In this document: one piece after another, positions 26,309 through 35,877 of the stretch | Position numbering within the stretch: the stretch's first letter is position 1 | Layout of the letters: each line of letters starts with the position of its first letter | Assembly (NCBI GenBank): GCA_015232825.1 | Contig: JADFYY010000008.1 | Span: 1 to 37,436, forward strand | Length of the DNA: 37,436 nucleotides | Source: Magnetococcales bacterium | GTDB lineage: Bacteria > Pseudomonadota > Magnetococcia > Magnetococcales > Magnetaquicoccaceae | Direction: 5' to 3' | Notes under the pieces: generated by a model | Seen by the model: only the letters and a program-made list of their open reading frames with translations | Database searches by the model: none | What the model was told of the DNA's origin: nothing | Translations under genes and position numbers: made by a program

Positions 26309-28063
26309 ATGTTGTCAATTACTAAAATCTTTCCGTTTTTAAAATGGTTTCCCATGAGTCGTGGAAACTTGCAGGCCGATCTGATCGCTGGAATTACGGT
26401 GGCCTTGGTTTTGATCCCTCAGTCCATGGCCTACGCTAATCTGGCTGGATTGCCTGCCTATTATGGGCTTTATGCAGCCTTTCTGCCGGGTGCCGTGGCC
26501 GCTCTGTTTGGCTCCTCCAGGCAGTTGGCCACTGGTCCTGTGGCGGTGGTATCACTCCTGACCGCCTCGGCTTTGTTGCAATTCGCCCAACCCGGCACCG
26601 ATGCCTTTGTCTCGTTGGCCATTTTAATGTCTCTGTTGATCGGAGCCGTACAGTTGACCTTGGGTCTGTTGCGACTCGGTGTTGTGGTCAATTTTCTTTC
26701 GCATCCGGTCATTTTGGGGTTTACCAATGCCGCTGCTTTGATTATCGGTCTTTCGCAACTCTCTAAAATCTTTGGCGTCAAAATGGGGCGTAGCGAACAC
26801 TTCCTGGTTGATATCTGGGGGGTGATGCAACAGGTTCACTTAACCCATCTCCCCTCTTTGGTGTTCGGTGTGGTGTCGTTTGCCATGATGTGGACCTTGA
26901 AAAAATATCGTCCCAAATTGCCCAATGTCTTGATTGCAGTGGCTCTGACCACTTTGGCCAGTTGGCTGATGGGATTTCAAGAGATGGGCGGCAAGGTGGT
27001 TGGCCAGATTCCTCAAGGCTTGCCTACCCTGACGCTTCCGCAACTCGATCTTCATCTCATGGGGAGTTTGCTTAGCAGTGCCTTGATTATCTCTTTGGTG
27101 GGATTCATGGAGGCTATTTCCATTGCCAAGGCCATGGCCGCCCGCACCAGAGATTGTATTGATCCCAACCAGGAGTTGATTGGTCAGGGGTTGGGCAATC
27201 TGATCGGTTCGTTTACTCAAGCCTATCCCACTTCCGGTTCATTTTCGCGTTCGGCTGTCAATCTGGATGCCGGGGCCAAAAGTGGGTTTGCCTCGGTTGT
27301 CACCACAATTATGGTTTTGCTGACACTATTATTTCTCACTCCTTTATTATATCACCTCCCAGAGGCGGTTTTGGCCGCTGTCATCATGATGGCTGTGGTC
27401 GGTTTGATCAATGTGAAGGCCATCATGCATGCTTGGCACGCCAACCGGCATGACGGTGTGGCCGCTATTGCAACTTTTTTTGCCTCTCTGGCCTTTGCCC
27501 CCCATCTTGACAAGGGGATCTTTTTTGGAGCTGGGTTGGCGATTATCCTGTTTTTATATCGCACCATGAGCCCACGGGTCGCCCAGCTTGGTCTATTTTC
27601 CGATGGCACCTTGCGCGATGTGGCTGTTCACCCGCAATTGCCCACAGACCCAGAGATCATTGCCTTGCGCTTTGATGGCCAACTCTATTTCGCCAATGTC
27701 TCTTACTTTGAAGAGATGGTGCTGAATGCCGTCTCTGCCAAGCCCAATGCCCATTACCTATTATTGGTGTGTGATGGCATCAATCAAATGGATGCCTCTG
27801 GCGAAGAGGTTGTGCGTCATCTGGTGGAACGGGTGAGCAAAAATGGCATGACCGTCATTTTTTCAGGCGTGAAACGTCAGATTATGATGGTCATGCAAGC
27901 GACTGGTCTGTTTGATCTGGTCGATGGTGAGAAGAACATCTTTTCAACCGAGCAGGCCGCCTTGAGCAATATCTATGATCGTCTTGGTAGTGGCAAGCAA
28001 CGTCTGTTGCTGGGCATCCCCATGGAGGTGCGCAAGGAAATTTCTGCGGATTGTCGAGCATAA
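26309..28063 (+). CDS. SulP-family anion transporter with STAS domain, probable bicarbonate transporter
   Basis: The 584-aa protein has the SulP membrane core (about 15-430), with the signature LVLIPQSMAYANLAGLPAYYGLYAAFLPG near the N-terminus, GSSRQLATGPVAVVSLL, and AYPTSGSFSRSAVN. A C-terminal STAS domain (about 450-560) follows, with the conserved DASG loop. SulP proteins carry sulfate, bicarbonate (BicA type) or other anions, usually with Na+ or H+. No sulfate-assimilation gene is nearby, while DabA and its membrane partners follow 63 bp downstream with no terminator between. That makes bicarbonate the likeliest substrate, by context only. AGGA precedes the ATG. Confidence 0.92.
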   Translation: MLSITKIFPFLKWFPMSRGNLQADLIAGITVALVLIPQSMAYANLAGLPAYYGLYAAFLPGAVAALFGSSRQLATGPVAVVSLLTASALLQFAQPGTDAFVSLAILMSLLIGAVQLTLGLLRLGVVVNFLSHPVILGFTNAAALIIGLSQLSKIFGVKMGRSEHFLVDIWGVMQQVHLTHLPSLVFGVVSFAMMWTLKKYRPKLPNVLIAVALTTLASWLMGFQEMGGKVVGQIPQGLPTLTLPQLDLHLMGSLLSSALIISLVGFMEAISIAKAMAARTRDCIDPNQELIGQGLGNLIGSFTQAYPTSGSFSRSAVNLDAGAKSGFASVVTTIMVLLTLLFLTPLLYHLPEAVLAAVIMMAVVGLINVKAIMHAWHANRHDGVAAIATFFASLAFAPHLDKGIFFGAGLAIILFLYRTMSPRVAQLGLFSDGTLRDVAVHPQLPTDPEIIALRFDGQLYFANVSYFEEMVLNAVSAKPNAHYLLLVCDGINQMDASGEEVVRHLVERVSKNGMTVIFSGVKRQIMMVMQATGLFDLVDGEKNIFSTEQAALSNIYDRLGSGKQRLLLGIPMEVRKEISADCRA

Positions 28064-28126
28064 CTCCTTGACGCTCTGGAACGGATGAATTATTATATTG
28101 CAACCGTTCTTGTCGTGTAATGTTGC

Positions 28127-29611
28127 ATGGATGCGCCTATTGCCATGAAGCCTTTATTGGTTCTTCTGTTCTTGCCCGCTTTCGGGGCTGGTGTGATTGC
28201 TTTGCTGCCTGCACGTATGGCTGGATTAATGCGTGGCATGGCAGTTTTGGTTTCATTAATTACTTTGATTGTCGCAATTTGGGTTGTAATTCATTTTATT
28301 GGTACTAATAGTGATTTGCAGTTTTTGGCAAACTATCCTTGGCGGTCCCAACTGGACAACTCATTCGCCTTTGGCGTCGATGGCCTCTCTTTGCCCATGG
28401 TTCTTTTGGCCACGCTTTTGGCATTTGTGGCCATACTCGCCTCTGGTGGCGTGAAAGAGATGGCCAAGGGCTATTATGCCCTGCTCCTCTTACTAGAGAC
28501 CTCGATGCTGGGTGTCTTTATGGCCCAGGATTGGTCCATCTTCTACATTTTCTGGGAACTGACCCTGCTGCCGCTTTTTTTTCTGATCAACACCTTTGGC
28601 GGCAAACAACGCAATCAGGCGGCACTCAATTTTGTTCTCTACACCATGGGTGGATCGGTTTTTATGCTGATCGGCTTGCTGTTGGCCTATGACGCCTCCA
28701 CGCCTCACACCTTTTTGATGAATGAAATGGCAATCGGGACCGCCTCCCTTTCTGGTGAACGGCAGGTTCTGATATTCCTTGGTTTTCTCATCGGCTTTGG
28801 GGTCAAAATGCCGATCTTTCCCTTGCATGGCTGGCTCCCTTTGGCCCATGTGGAGGCACCAGCCCCGGTGAGTCTGCTGCTTTCTGGCGCGTTGCTGAAA
28901 ATGGGATCTTATGGCCTGATCCGTGCCGCCATGATGCTGCCAGAGGCGGTGGTTACTTTGCAGGTTTTTTTGGCGACTCTTGCCATGATCAATGTGATCT
29001 ACGGTGGGGTGTTAGCTTGGCGTCAGATCGACCTCAAACGGATGATCGCCTACTCTTCTGTGAGCCATATGGGGGTGGTGCTTTTGGGCATTGCCGCTTT
29101 GAATCTCAACGGCATCACTGGGGCCATGTTGCAGATGGTTTCTCACGGTTTGACCGCAGGAGCCCTGTTTTTGGTGATCGGCCTGCTTTATGAACGGACC
29201 CATACCCGTGATATTCGTCATTATGGTTCGCTGACCCAGGTGGCTCCCCGGTTTGCCTTTTTTGTTGCGGCGGCTTTTATGGCCTCTGTGGGGGTGCCAG
29301 GAACAGCGGGTTTTATGGCTGAGTTGCATGTCATGATCGGTAGCCTGCAACGGTGGGGGTGGTCTGCGGCCTTGTTAAGCGTGGGCATGCTGGTGGGGGC
29401 GGCTTATGCCGTGCGTACCATCGGCTGTTTGTGTACTGGACCCAAACATCAAGGTACTGAAATCCTGATCCCCATGAGACGGACAGAACTGGCCGCCGCA
29501 ACGATTTTGGTTATGGCCATTGTGGTGTTGGGGTTCTTGCCCGCGCCTCTGTTGGGGATGATGACCGCCTCTTTGGATCGCTTCGGCGACCTGTTTGTCA
29601 ATGGACTGTGA
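28127..29611 (+). CDS. ND4/NuoM-like proton-channel subunit of the expanded DAB module
   Basis: This 494-aa membrane protein of the Mrp antiporter/complex I NuoM family has about 14 hydrophobic segments. Proton-path residues are kept: Glu144 (FYIFWELTLLPLFFL), Lys227 (GVKMPIFPLHGWLP) and Lys258 (ALLKMGSYG). It could therefore move protons. No NADH-oxidising or quinone-site subunit is encoded here, and DabA follows after 3 nt, so it is assigned to the inorganic-carbon module. The start has no clear ribosome-binding site; an ATG at 28145 is an alternative that removes six residues. Confidence 0.9.
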   Translation: MDAPIAMKPLLVLLFLPAFGAGVIALLPARMAGLMRGMAVLVSLITLIVAIWVVIHFIGTNSDLQFLANYPWRSQLDNSFAFGVDGLSLPMVLLATLLAFVAILASGGVKEMAKGYYALLLLLETSMLGVFMAQDWSIFYIFWELTLLPLFFLINTFGGKQRNQAALNFVLYTMGGSVFMLIGLLLAYDASTPHTFLMNEMAIGTASLSGERQVLIFLGFLIGFGVKMPIFPLHGWLPLAHVEAPAPVSLLLSGALLKMGSYGLIRAAMMLPEAVVTLQVFLATLAMINVIYGGVLAWRQIDLKRMIAYSSVSHMGVVLLGIAALNLNGITGAMLQMVSHGLTAGALFLVIGLLYERTHTRDIRHYGSLTQVAPRFAFFVAAAFMASVGVPGTAGFMAELHVMIGSLQRWGWSAALLSVGMLVGAAYAVRTIGCLCTGPKHQGTEILIPMRRTELAAATILVMAIVVLGFLPAPLLGMMTASLDRFGDLFVNGL

Positions 29612-29614
29612 CCC

Positions 29615-32600
29615 ATGACCCATGAAGCTTCAGCGGCTCCTTTGACAGGTCGGGCATTGATTCAAGCCACAGTGCATCACTTGGAACACCTAGTGCCAGG
29701 ACAGGCGGTGATCACCGATTTTGTCCATCACAATACTTTGCATGGATTTCAGCACTATCCCTTTCCCAAGGCCTTGATCGAAGCGCGGAAAGTGACCGGG
29801 ATTTATGGCTATTTGCCGATCACGCGGTTTCGCGCATTGTATGCCCAGGGCCGAATCGGGCGGGATGACTTAGAAAGCGTCATTGCCGGGGATCGGGAGT
29901 TGGCGGCTGAGACTCCAATCGGTTCCACGCGACGCAGGGAGATTTTGCGTCTGTTGCTGGAACAGGAGATTAACCCCCTGACTGCCGTTCAGTTGGCCTG
30001 GGAGATCGAGGAACAAGGGGCGTTGAGTCGGGTTCATCCGGCTGTGGATGCCCAAATTCGTGCCGGGTTTCAGGCGGATGGTGAGGCGGAAACCGTGGCT
30101 GAGTTGTGGCAGGCCTGCCTGGAGTTGTTCGGTTTGCACCATAGCGACTGGTACAGCGAGGAGCGTTTGGATCTCTCTACTGAGGAGGATCCGCCTTTCT
30201 CTTTGGAGGAGACCGGACAGAGCGACCAACAACGGATTCTCGCGCAGATCAAGCAGGAGGCAGAGCGAATCTGGGACGAACTGGAGGCTAGGGTAGGGGT
30301 CACCCTGACGTTACGGGGTTTGCTCAAGGTGCTGACCGGGGAGGATATTTTAGATGGGGTTCGGCCCTATCTGTTGCGCTATCTGGCGTCGTTTTTGGAT
30401 CTTGGGGTGGCTGCTTGGCCGCTGCCACAACGCCAGCAGGGGTTTTATCTGGCTTGGAGGGAGTGTGCCGGTGTGGACATGGCCTTTGCCATGGAGGAGA
30501 CTCAAGATTGGAGCGCGGCTATTGCCGAGCTGCCGCCTACCGCGATGGAGGCGGTGGAGTGGTGTTTGAATCAAATCGGTCTGCCAGAGAGCCATTGGGG
30601 AGGGTATCTGGAGCGATTGGCTTTGGAGTTACCCGGTTGGTCTGGCATGATGATGTGGCGAGCCTTGCGCCCCGGTTATGCGGGTACAGGGGAAGGTGTG
30701 CGGGTGGAAATGCTCGATTATCTGGCCGTGCGGCTGGTGTTGGAGCGACTCTTTGCCGTGCGTTTATGTCGGGTTCGTTGGCGTTTGGAGCCCTCTTTGG
30801 CAACTCTTGGCGACTATTTTCGTCGCTTTCCAGGGGAACTGTACGGGCGGTGGTCGTTGGCTGCCGGGAATCTGCCTGATTTTTTGGCCATGCGTGCCAA
30901 TTCTTTGCTGCATGGTTCTTTGGAAGATCCCGATGTGGCGATGAAATGGCGCAAATTGGCGTTCATGATCCAGGATGGTCAGTATGGACCCCAGGAGGGG
31001 TATTGCGCGAGCAGGACGGCATGGCCGATCTTTTTGTTGTCGCAACATTTGGGGTGGCGTGCCGAGACGCTCCGTCAGGGGGGCCGGGAGATGGCTTTGG
31101 CCATGCTGGCCTGCCTGGAGCAACTCGATGACGAGAAGTCAGGGTATCTGTGGCTGCAAGCCTATGAACGGCACTACCGTAATCAGATTTTTGCCGCATT
31201 GATAGCCAATCATGGGCGTGGGGCGTGGAGCCAGCGTAAGTGCCGTCCTTCATCCCAGGTCATTTTTTGTATGGATGACCGCGAGGAGGGGATTCGTCGC
31301 CACCTGGAAGAGCAGACCCCTTCCATTGAAACCTTGGGTGCGGCAGGATTTTTTGGTGTCCCGGTACGCTGGAAAGGGGTGGATGATGCCAGCGAATCTC
31401 TACTGTGTCCCGTGGTGGTGACCCCGTCCCATGTGATTCACGAGCGACCCACGCCCGGTACGGAGTTGCAGCTTGCATCCCATCACCGGTGGCTTGAAAT
31501 GGGGAAATGGGGGCGGGAGCTTTTGTTTCGTAAGAGTCATCGGGGTTTGCTGGTGCCTGCTTTGCTCTCCATGATCGTGGCTCCTTTGGTTTTGTTGGCC
31601 CTGTTTGGCAAGGGGATGCTGCCTAGGTTGTGGGGGAGGCTGTTAGGGCGAATGGGACAGTGGATTGATGGGCCTGTCTCGACGACCGTGACCCTTACGG
31701 CGGCCAACGACGGCACCCCTGCCACGCCGACGCAACCGAGGGTCGGTTTTACCGATGAAGAACAGAGCGTGCGGGTGGCTGGATTCTTGCGCACCATTGG
31801 ATTGGTCAACGGTTTCGCACCTGTGGTGGCCATTTTGGGACATGGGGGGAGCAGTCAGAACAATCCCCACCTTTCTGCTTATGATTGTGGCGCGTGCAGT
31901 GGTCGTCATGGCGGTCCCAATGCCCGATTGTTTGCAGCCATGGCCAATCGCAACGAGGTACGTTCCCGTCTGGCTGAGATGGGAATACCGATCCCGGCGG
32001 ATACTTGGTTCATCGGGGGGGAGCACGATACTGGCAACGAAAAGATCACTTGGTTTGATGAGGATTTCGTGCCGGATTATGCCAAGGGAGCCTTGTTGGC
32101 CTTGACTGGCCAATTGGATGCAGCCCGGCAATCTTCAGCCCATGAGCGGGCGCGTCGTTTGGCCTCTGCTCCCAAGGGGGATTCCCCGGCGCGGGCATTG
32201 GCCCATATGGAGGGACGCGGTCTGGATTTCAGCCAGGCCCGTCCTGAACTTGGGCATGCCACCAACGCCGTGGCCCTGATCGGTCGTCGCGCCACCACCC
32301 GTGGGGTCTTTTTTGATCGGCGCATGTTTTTGATCTCCTATGATCCGACCATTGATCCAGAGGGAACCATCGTGGAAGCCATTCTTTTGGCCGCAGGACC
32401 GGTGGGGGCTGGCATTAGTTTGGAATATTATTTCTCTACGGTGGATAATGACCGTTTTGGCTGTGGTAGCAAGGTGGTTCATAATATTACCGGTCTGTTC
32501 GGGGTGATGGAGGGGACCGGCTCGGATTTGCGTACCGGCTTGCCGCAGCAGATGATCGAGATTCATGAGGCCATGCGTTTGCTGGTGGTGGTGGAACAAC

Positions 32601-32848
32601 GTCCGCCGATTTTAACCGCGATTTATCAGCGTCAACCCGAAATTCGCGAGCTGGTGGGCAATGGCTGGATTGTGTTGGCCTCATTGGATCCTGACAACGG
32701 CGAGATTCACCTGTTTCAACCGGAGAGCGGCTGGGCTTTGTGGGAGAATACCTTGCCACCAGTACCAAAGGTCAATCGTTCAGTGGCGTGGTATGCGGGC
32801 CATTCTGGTCCTCGGCCACCTGCGTTGGTCGCCATGGAGAGTGTGTGA
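29615..32848 (+). CDS. dabA: DabA-type (DUF2309) carbonic-anhydrase-like subunit for inorganic-carbon uptake
   Basis: The 1077-aa protein belongs to the DUF2309 family (UPF0753). In Halothiobacillus neapolitanus DabA2 the beta-carbonic-anhydrase-like site is Cys351, Asp353, His524 and Cys539. Here the matching set is Cys552 and Asp554 (FCMDDREEG), His743 (GHGG) and Cys758 (DCGAC), with the same 15-residue His-Cys spacing. The N-terminal signature VHHNTLHGFQHYPF is present. A hydrophobic stretch at about 645-665 could contact the membrane. The active site sits about 200 residues later than in DabA2, so this is a long form. It probably hydrates CO2 to bicarbonate in one direction, coupled to proton flow through DabB-like partners. 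Its stop overlaps the next ATG by one base. Confidence 0.93.
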   Translation: MTHEASAAPLTGRALIQATVHHLEHLVPGQAVITDFVHHNTLHGFQHYPFPKALIEARKVTGIYGYLPITRFRALYAQGRIGRDDLESVIAGDRELAAETPIGSTRRREILRLLLEQEINPLTAVQLAWEIEEQGALSRVHPAVDAQIRAGFQADGEAETVAELWQACLELFGLHHSDWYSEERLDLSTEEDPPFSLEETGQSDQQRILAQIKQEAERIWDELEARVGVTLTLRGLLKVLTGEDILDGVRPYLLRYLASFLDLGVAAWPLPQRQQGFYLAWRECAGVDMAFAMEETQDWSAAIAELPPTAMEAVEWCLNQIGLPESHWGGYLERLALELPGWSGMMMWRALRPGYAGTGEGVRVEMLDYLAVRLVLERLFAVRLCRVRWRLEPSLATLGDYFRRFPGELYGRWSLAAGNLPDFLAMRANSLLHGSLEDPDVAMKWRKLAFMIQDGQYGPQEGYCASRTAWPIFLLSQHLGWRAETLRQGGREMALAMLACLEQLDDEKSGYLWLQAYERHYRNQIFAALIANHGRGAWSQRKCRPSSQVIFCMDDREEGIRRHLEEQTPSIETLGAAGFFGVPVRWKGVDDASESLLCPVVVTPSHVIHERPTPGTELQLASHHRWLEMGKWGRELLFRKSHRGLLVPALLSMIVAPLVLLALFGKGMLPRLWGRLLGRMGQWIDGPVSTTVTLTAANDGTPATPTQPRVGFTDEEQSVRVAGFLRTIGLVNGFAPVVAILGHGGSSQNNPHLSAYDCGACSGRHGGPNARLFAAMANRNEVRSRLAEMGIPIPADTWFIGGEHDTGNEKITWFDEDFVPDYAKGALLALTGQLDAARQSSAHERARRLASAPKGDSPARALAHMEGRGLDFSQARPELGHATNAVALIGRRATTRGVFFDRRMFLISYDPTIDPEGTIVEAILLAAGPVGAGISLEYYFSTVDNDRFGCGSKVVHNITGLFGVMEGTGSDLRTGLPQQMIEIHEAMRLLVVVEQRPPILTAIYQRQPEIRELVGNGWIVLASLDPDNGEIHLFQPESGWALWENTLPPVPKVNRSVAWYAGHSGPRPPALVAMESV

Positions 32849-34374
32849 TGGGGTGGGTGATGGTGGTGCCTCTGCTGCCTTGGCTGGCGGCGTTGTGGAT
32901 CGGCGTGGGCATGTTGACCGGTCAGCGTCGCGGCGAGGCCGGTGAGCGGGGTACGGCTTGGGTTGCCTTGTTGGCTGCTACAGGCTCTTTGTTGGGGATG
33001 TTGGTGGTGGATGGTATGGCCGTACATCAGGGCGTGATGGGTCATGTGGTGGTGTTCCCTTGGTTGAGCAGTGGCCCTTTGCGGGTGACGATCAGTTTGC
33101 TGTTGGATCGTCCAGGTTTGGTGATGGGAACCTTGGTGGCCTTCGGCGCGTTGATGACGCTAAAATTTGCGGTCAATTATATGCACCGTGAGCCAGGATT
33201 TCATCGCTTTTTTGCTGTGCTGTGTCTGTTTGCCGGGGGCATGACGTGGATCGCCCTTTCTGGCAATGCGGTGTTGACCTTTGTGGGGTGGGAGGTGGCG
33301 GGTCTCTCATCTTATCTGCTGATTGCCTATGCCGACACCCGTACCACCGCCACCACCAATGCCACTCGCGCCTTTGTGACCAATCGTTTTGGCGATGCGG
33401 GGATGGTGTTTGGGATGGCCATGGTGTTTCTTTGGACTAAAGGCGTGGAGTGGCCTGCGATTTTTCAGGCTGCCAAACCACTGGGTTCGTTGCTGACGGC
33501 GGTCATGGTTGCGGGGTTTCTTTTGGCGGCTGTGGTCAAGTCGGCGCAAATCCCGTTTGTGGCCTGGATCAGTCGCGCACTGGAGGGACCGACCCCTTCG
33601 AGTGCGGTGTTTTATGGCGCGTTGATGGCTCATGCTGGGGCTTTTTTGGTCATTCGTTTGGAACCTTTATTGGTGCTAGCCCCGTTCTGGATGGTGATCC
33701 TGATGTTGATTGGTGGATTGACCGCCTTGTTCGCCTCTGCGGTTGGCCGGGTGCAAACCGATGTCAAGAGTGTTTTGATCTTTTCCACTCAGGCCCAGAT
33801 CGGGTTGATTTTTTTCGAGTGCGGCGCGGGTTTTTTTGATTTTGCTTTGTGGCATCTGGTCGCGCACACCCTGTGGCGTTTTTATCAGTTTTTGCTGTCG
33901 CCCTCTTACATCCATTTGGCTCCGGTTAGACCTTCTGCAGGAGGGGTGGCCAAGAGTCCTGCCCTGTATACGTTGCTTTTGCATCGCGGCTGGTTTGACT
34001 CTGTGACCGACGCGCTTATTACTCGTCCCACCTTGGCGTTGGCGCGGGATGTGCAGATTTTTGATGAATTGGTGATCTCTCGTATGTCTGGACGTCCCAT
34101 GCAAGAGAGCCTGTTGCGTCATATGGTCGCAGGCGTGGAGGTTTCTTCACTCTCTGGTGTGACCCAGGGTCGCGGGGTACTTGGACGCTTGTTGGAGAGA
34201 GTCGGGATGCTTTTTTTCTGGTTCGAGGAGCATCTGGTATTGCGAAGCAGTGGCGATGGTTTGCTTAAAGCGATGCGATTTTTGGGCGAATATGTCACGC
34301 GCATTGAGCTGTTGTTTGGTCAACCGCGTTATCTCTATTTAATGATTATGTTGACTTTTTTGGTTATTCTTTAG
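32848..34374 (+). CDS. dabB: ND5/NuoL-like DabB membrane subunit
   Basis: This 508-aa ND5-like protein directly follows dabA (TGATG overlap), the arrangement of characterised dab pairs. Family features are VNYMHREPGFHRFFAVLCLF, FVGWEVAGLSSYLLI with Glu149, KSAQIPF with Lys231, EGPTPSSAVFYGALMAHAG, and TDVKSVLIFSTQAQIG. The usual Lys in the later HAFFK-type helix is Arg344 (HTLWRF). The last 150 residues differ from NuoL: a soluble stretch, then a final hydrophobic helix, as in DabB-type proteins. It should form the proton route that drives DabA. A frame extends upstream inside dabA, but GGAGAG is 7 nt before the ATG at 32848. Confidence 0.88.
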   Translation: MGWVMVVPLLPWLAALWIGVGMLTGQRRGEAGERGTAWVALLAATGSLLGMLVVDGMAVHQGVMGHVVVFPWLSSGPLRVTISLLLDRPGLVMGTLVAFGALMTLKFAVNYMHREPGFHRFFAVLCLFAGGMTWIALSGNAVLTFVGWEVAGLSSYLLIAYADTRTTATTNATRAFVTNRFGDAGMVFGMAMVFLWTKGVEWPAIFQAAKPLGSLLTAVMVAGFLLAAVVKSAQIPFVAWISRALEGPTPSSAVFYGALMAHAGAFLVIRLEPLLVLAPFWMVILMLIGGLTALFASAVGRVQTDVKSVLIFSTQAQIGLIFFECGAGFFDFALWHLVAHTLWRFYQFLLSPSYIHLAPVRPSAGGVAKSPALYTLLLHRGWFDSVTDALITRPTLALARDVQIFDELVISRMSGRPMQESLLRHMVAGVEVSSLSGVTQGRGVLGRLLERVGMLFFWFEEHLVLRSSGDGLLKAMRFLGEYVTRIELLFGQPRYLYLMIMLTFLVIL

Positions 34375-35868
34375 ATGTCTGCATTTCCTTCTCTACTTGA
34401 GTTGTTGTTGCTTGTGCCAGCCATTGGGGCGGTCGCGCTCTTTTTTGTGCGGCGCAATGGTTTGGCTTGGGGCCTTGGGTTGGGCTGTGCGTTGGTGGAG
34501 TTGTGGTTGGCGGTGCATCTCTATCAGACCTTTGACCTGCATGACTCCTCTTGGCAATGGTATCGGCGGTGGTTTGTGACCAGTTGGGTGGTTTATACCG
34601 TGGGAGCAGATGGGATCAGTGTGATTTTTATGCTGCTGACGGCTTTTTTGTCGGTGTTGGTGGCCATTTATGGGGGATTGGTGCGCTGTTTTACCCCTTT
34701 GCCGCGTTTTCTGGCTGTGGTTTTGGCTTGCGAGGCGGTCCTGATGGGGCAGTTCGCCACGTTGGATTTGCTTTGGTTTGTTTTGTTCTCTGCGGTGCAG
34801 ATTTTGATTGTTGGCTATCAGTTTACCACGTGGTCCCTCTCTACTTTGGAGCGGTTGGCGATCAGTCGTTATTATCAATTCATGGGGACAAGCATTTTGC
34901 TGTTGGTGCTGGCCACGCTGATGTTGGGATGGAGTCACGGCGAGTTGGCTGGCGGGGCGTGGAGCTTTGAACTGGGTATTTTGCAGGCCGATCATCGTTC
35001 CTTATATATTCAGGAGGTTGTGTTTTTTTTGCTTTTTTATGGTTTGGCGATTCGTGTCCCGATATTTCCTTTGCACGGTTGGCTTCCCCATGTGATGGAG
35101 CATGGCACCGTGGCCTCGGCTCTGGTGTTGCTGGTGGGTTTGAAAACCGGGGTCTACGGGATGGTGCGTTTTATGTTTCCCTTGGTACCGGATGCGGTTT
35201 GGCATTGGCATGTCACGGTGATTGCCATTGCCGCTGTTGGGATTTTTTATAGTGCGCTTTTCGCGCTTGTTCAGAAAAATTTAAGAAAACTGCTTGCCTA
35301 CGCCGTGATCAGTCATACGGGTATTCTGGTGATCGGCTTGTTTAGTCTGCATCCGCAAGCCTTTCAGGGAACCATTCTTTTGACCATGACTTTTGGCTTA
35401 GCCATTTCGACTTTGTTGTTGATGGCGGGGATCGTTTATTTGCGCACCCATACCATGGTTTTGGTATTGCTTGGGGGGTTGTTTTCCGCCTTGCCTTGGA
35501 TTGGTATTGCCTTTTTGGTGGCGGCGTTCTCTGTGGTCGGAATGCCGGGAACGCCGGGTTTTGAAGCCGTCCATTTACTGTTGGAGGCGGCGATTCACCG
35601 TTTTGGGGCTTTGGTTACGGTGGCGGCGGCTCTTGGCAATGTGGCGGCGGCGGCCTGTTTGTTGTGGGCTTTTCAGCGTGCCTTTCTGGCTACACCTTTG
35701 CAGGTGGGAGCTGGTCGGGGTGTGGTGGCCCGTGCTACTTGGGTTGAACAGTCGCTGGCTATTTTGTTGCTTGCGGTTCAATTAATCTCTGGGTTTTATG
35801 CGGAACCGTGGCTTTCTCTGGTGGAAAATGGTTCTAAGACCCTGGCCACCCCTTATATGGAACGCTAA
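34375..35868 (+). CDS. Divergent ND4/NuoM-like subunit lacking the key glutamate
   Basis: This 497-aa NuoM-family membrane protein starts directly after the dabB stop (TAGATG), so it depends on coupled translation. The core VPIFPLHGWLPHVMEHGTVASALVLLVGLKTGVYG identifies the family. The conserved TM5 glutamate (Glu144 in NuoM) aligns with Ala140 in LWFVLFSAVQIL, and the TM7 lysine is Arg227; Lys257 in LKTGVYG remains. The loss suggests it does not pump protons by the normal route and may be a structural or modified channel subunit. Length and helix count are normal and the frame is intact, so it is not a pseudogene. Confidence 0.88.
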   Translation: MSAFPSLLELLLLVPAIGAVALFFVRRNGLAWGLGLGCALVELWLAVHLYQTFDLHDSSWQWYRRWFVTSWVVYTVGADGISVIFMLLTAFLSVLVAIYGGLVRCFTPLPRFLAVVLACEAVLMGQFATLDLLWFVLFSAVQILIVGYQFTTWSLSTLERLAISRYYQFMGTSILLLVLATLMLGWSHGELAGGAWSFELGILQADHRSLYIQEVVFFLLFYGLAIRVPIFPLHGWLPHVMEHGTVASALVLLVGLKTGVYGMVRFMFPLVPDAVWHWHVTVIAIAAVGIFYSALFALVQKNLRKLLAYAVISHTGILVIGLFSLHPQAFQGTILLTMTFGLAISTLLLMAGIVYLRTHTMVLVLLGGLFSALPWIGIAFLVAAFSVVGMPGTPGFEAVHLLLEAAIHRFGALVTVAAALGNVAAAACLLWAFQRAFLATPLQVGAGRGVVARATWVEQSLAILLLAVQLISGFYAEPWLSLVENGSKTLATPYMER

Positions 35869-35877
35869 AGAGCGACC

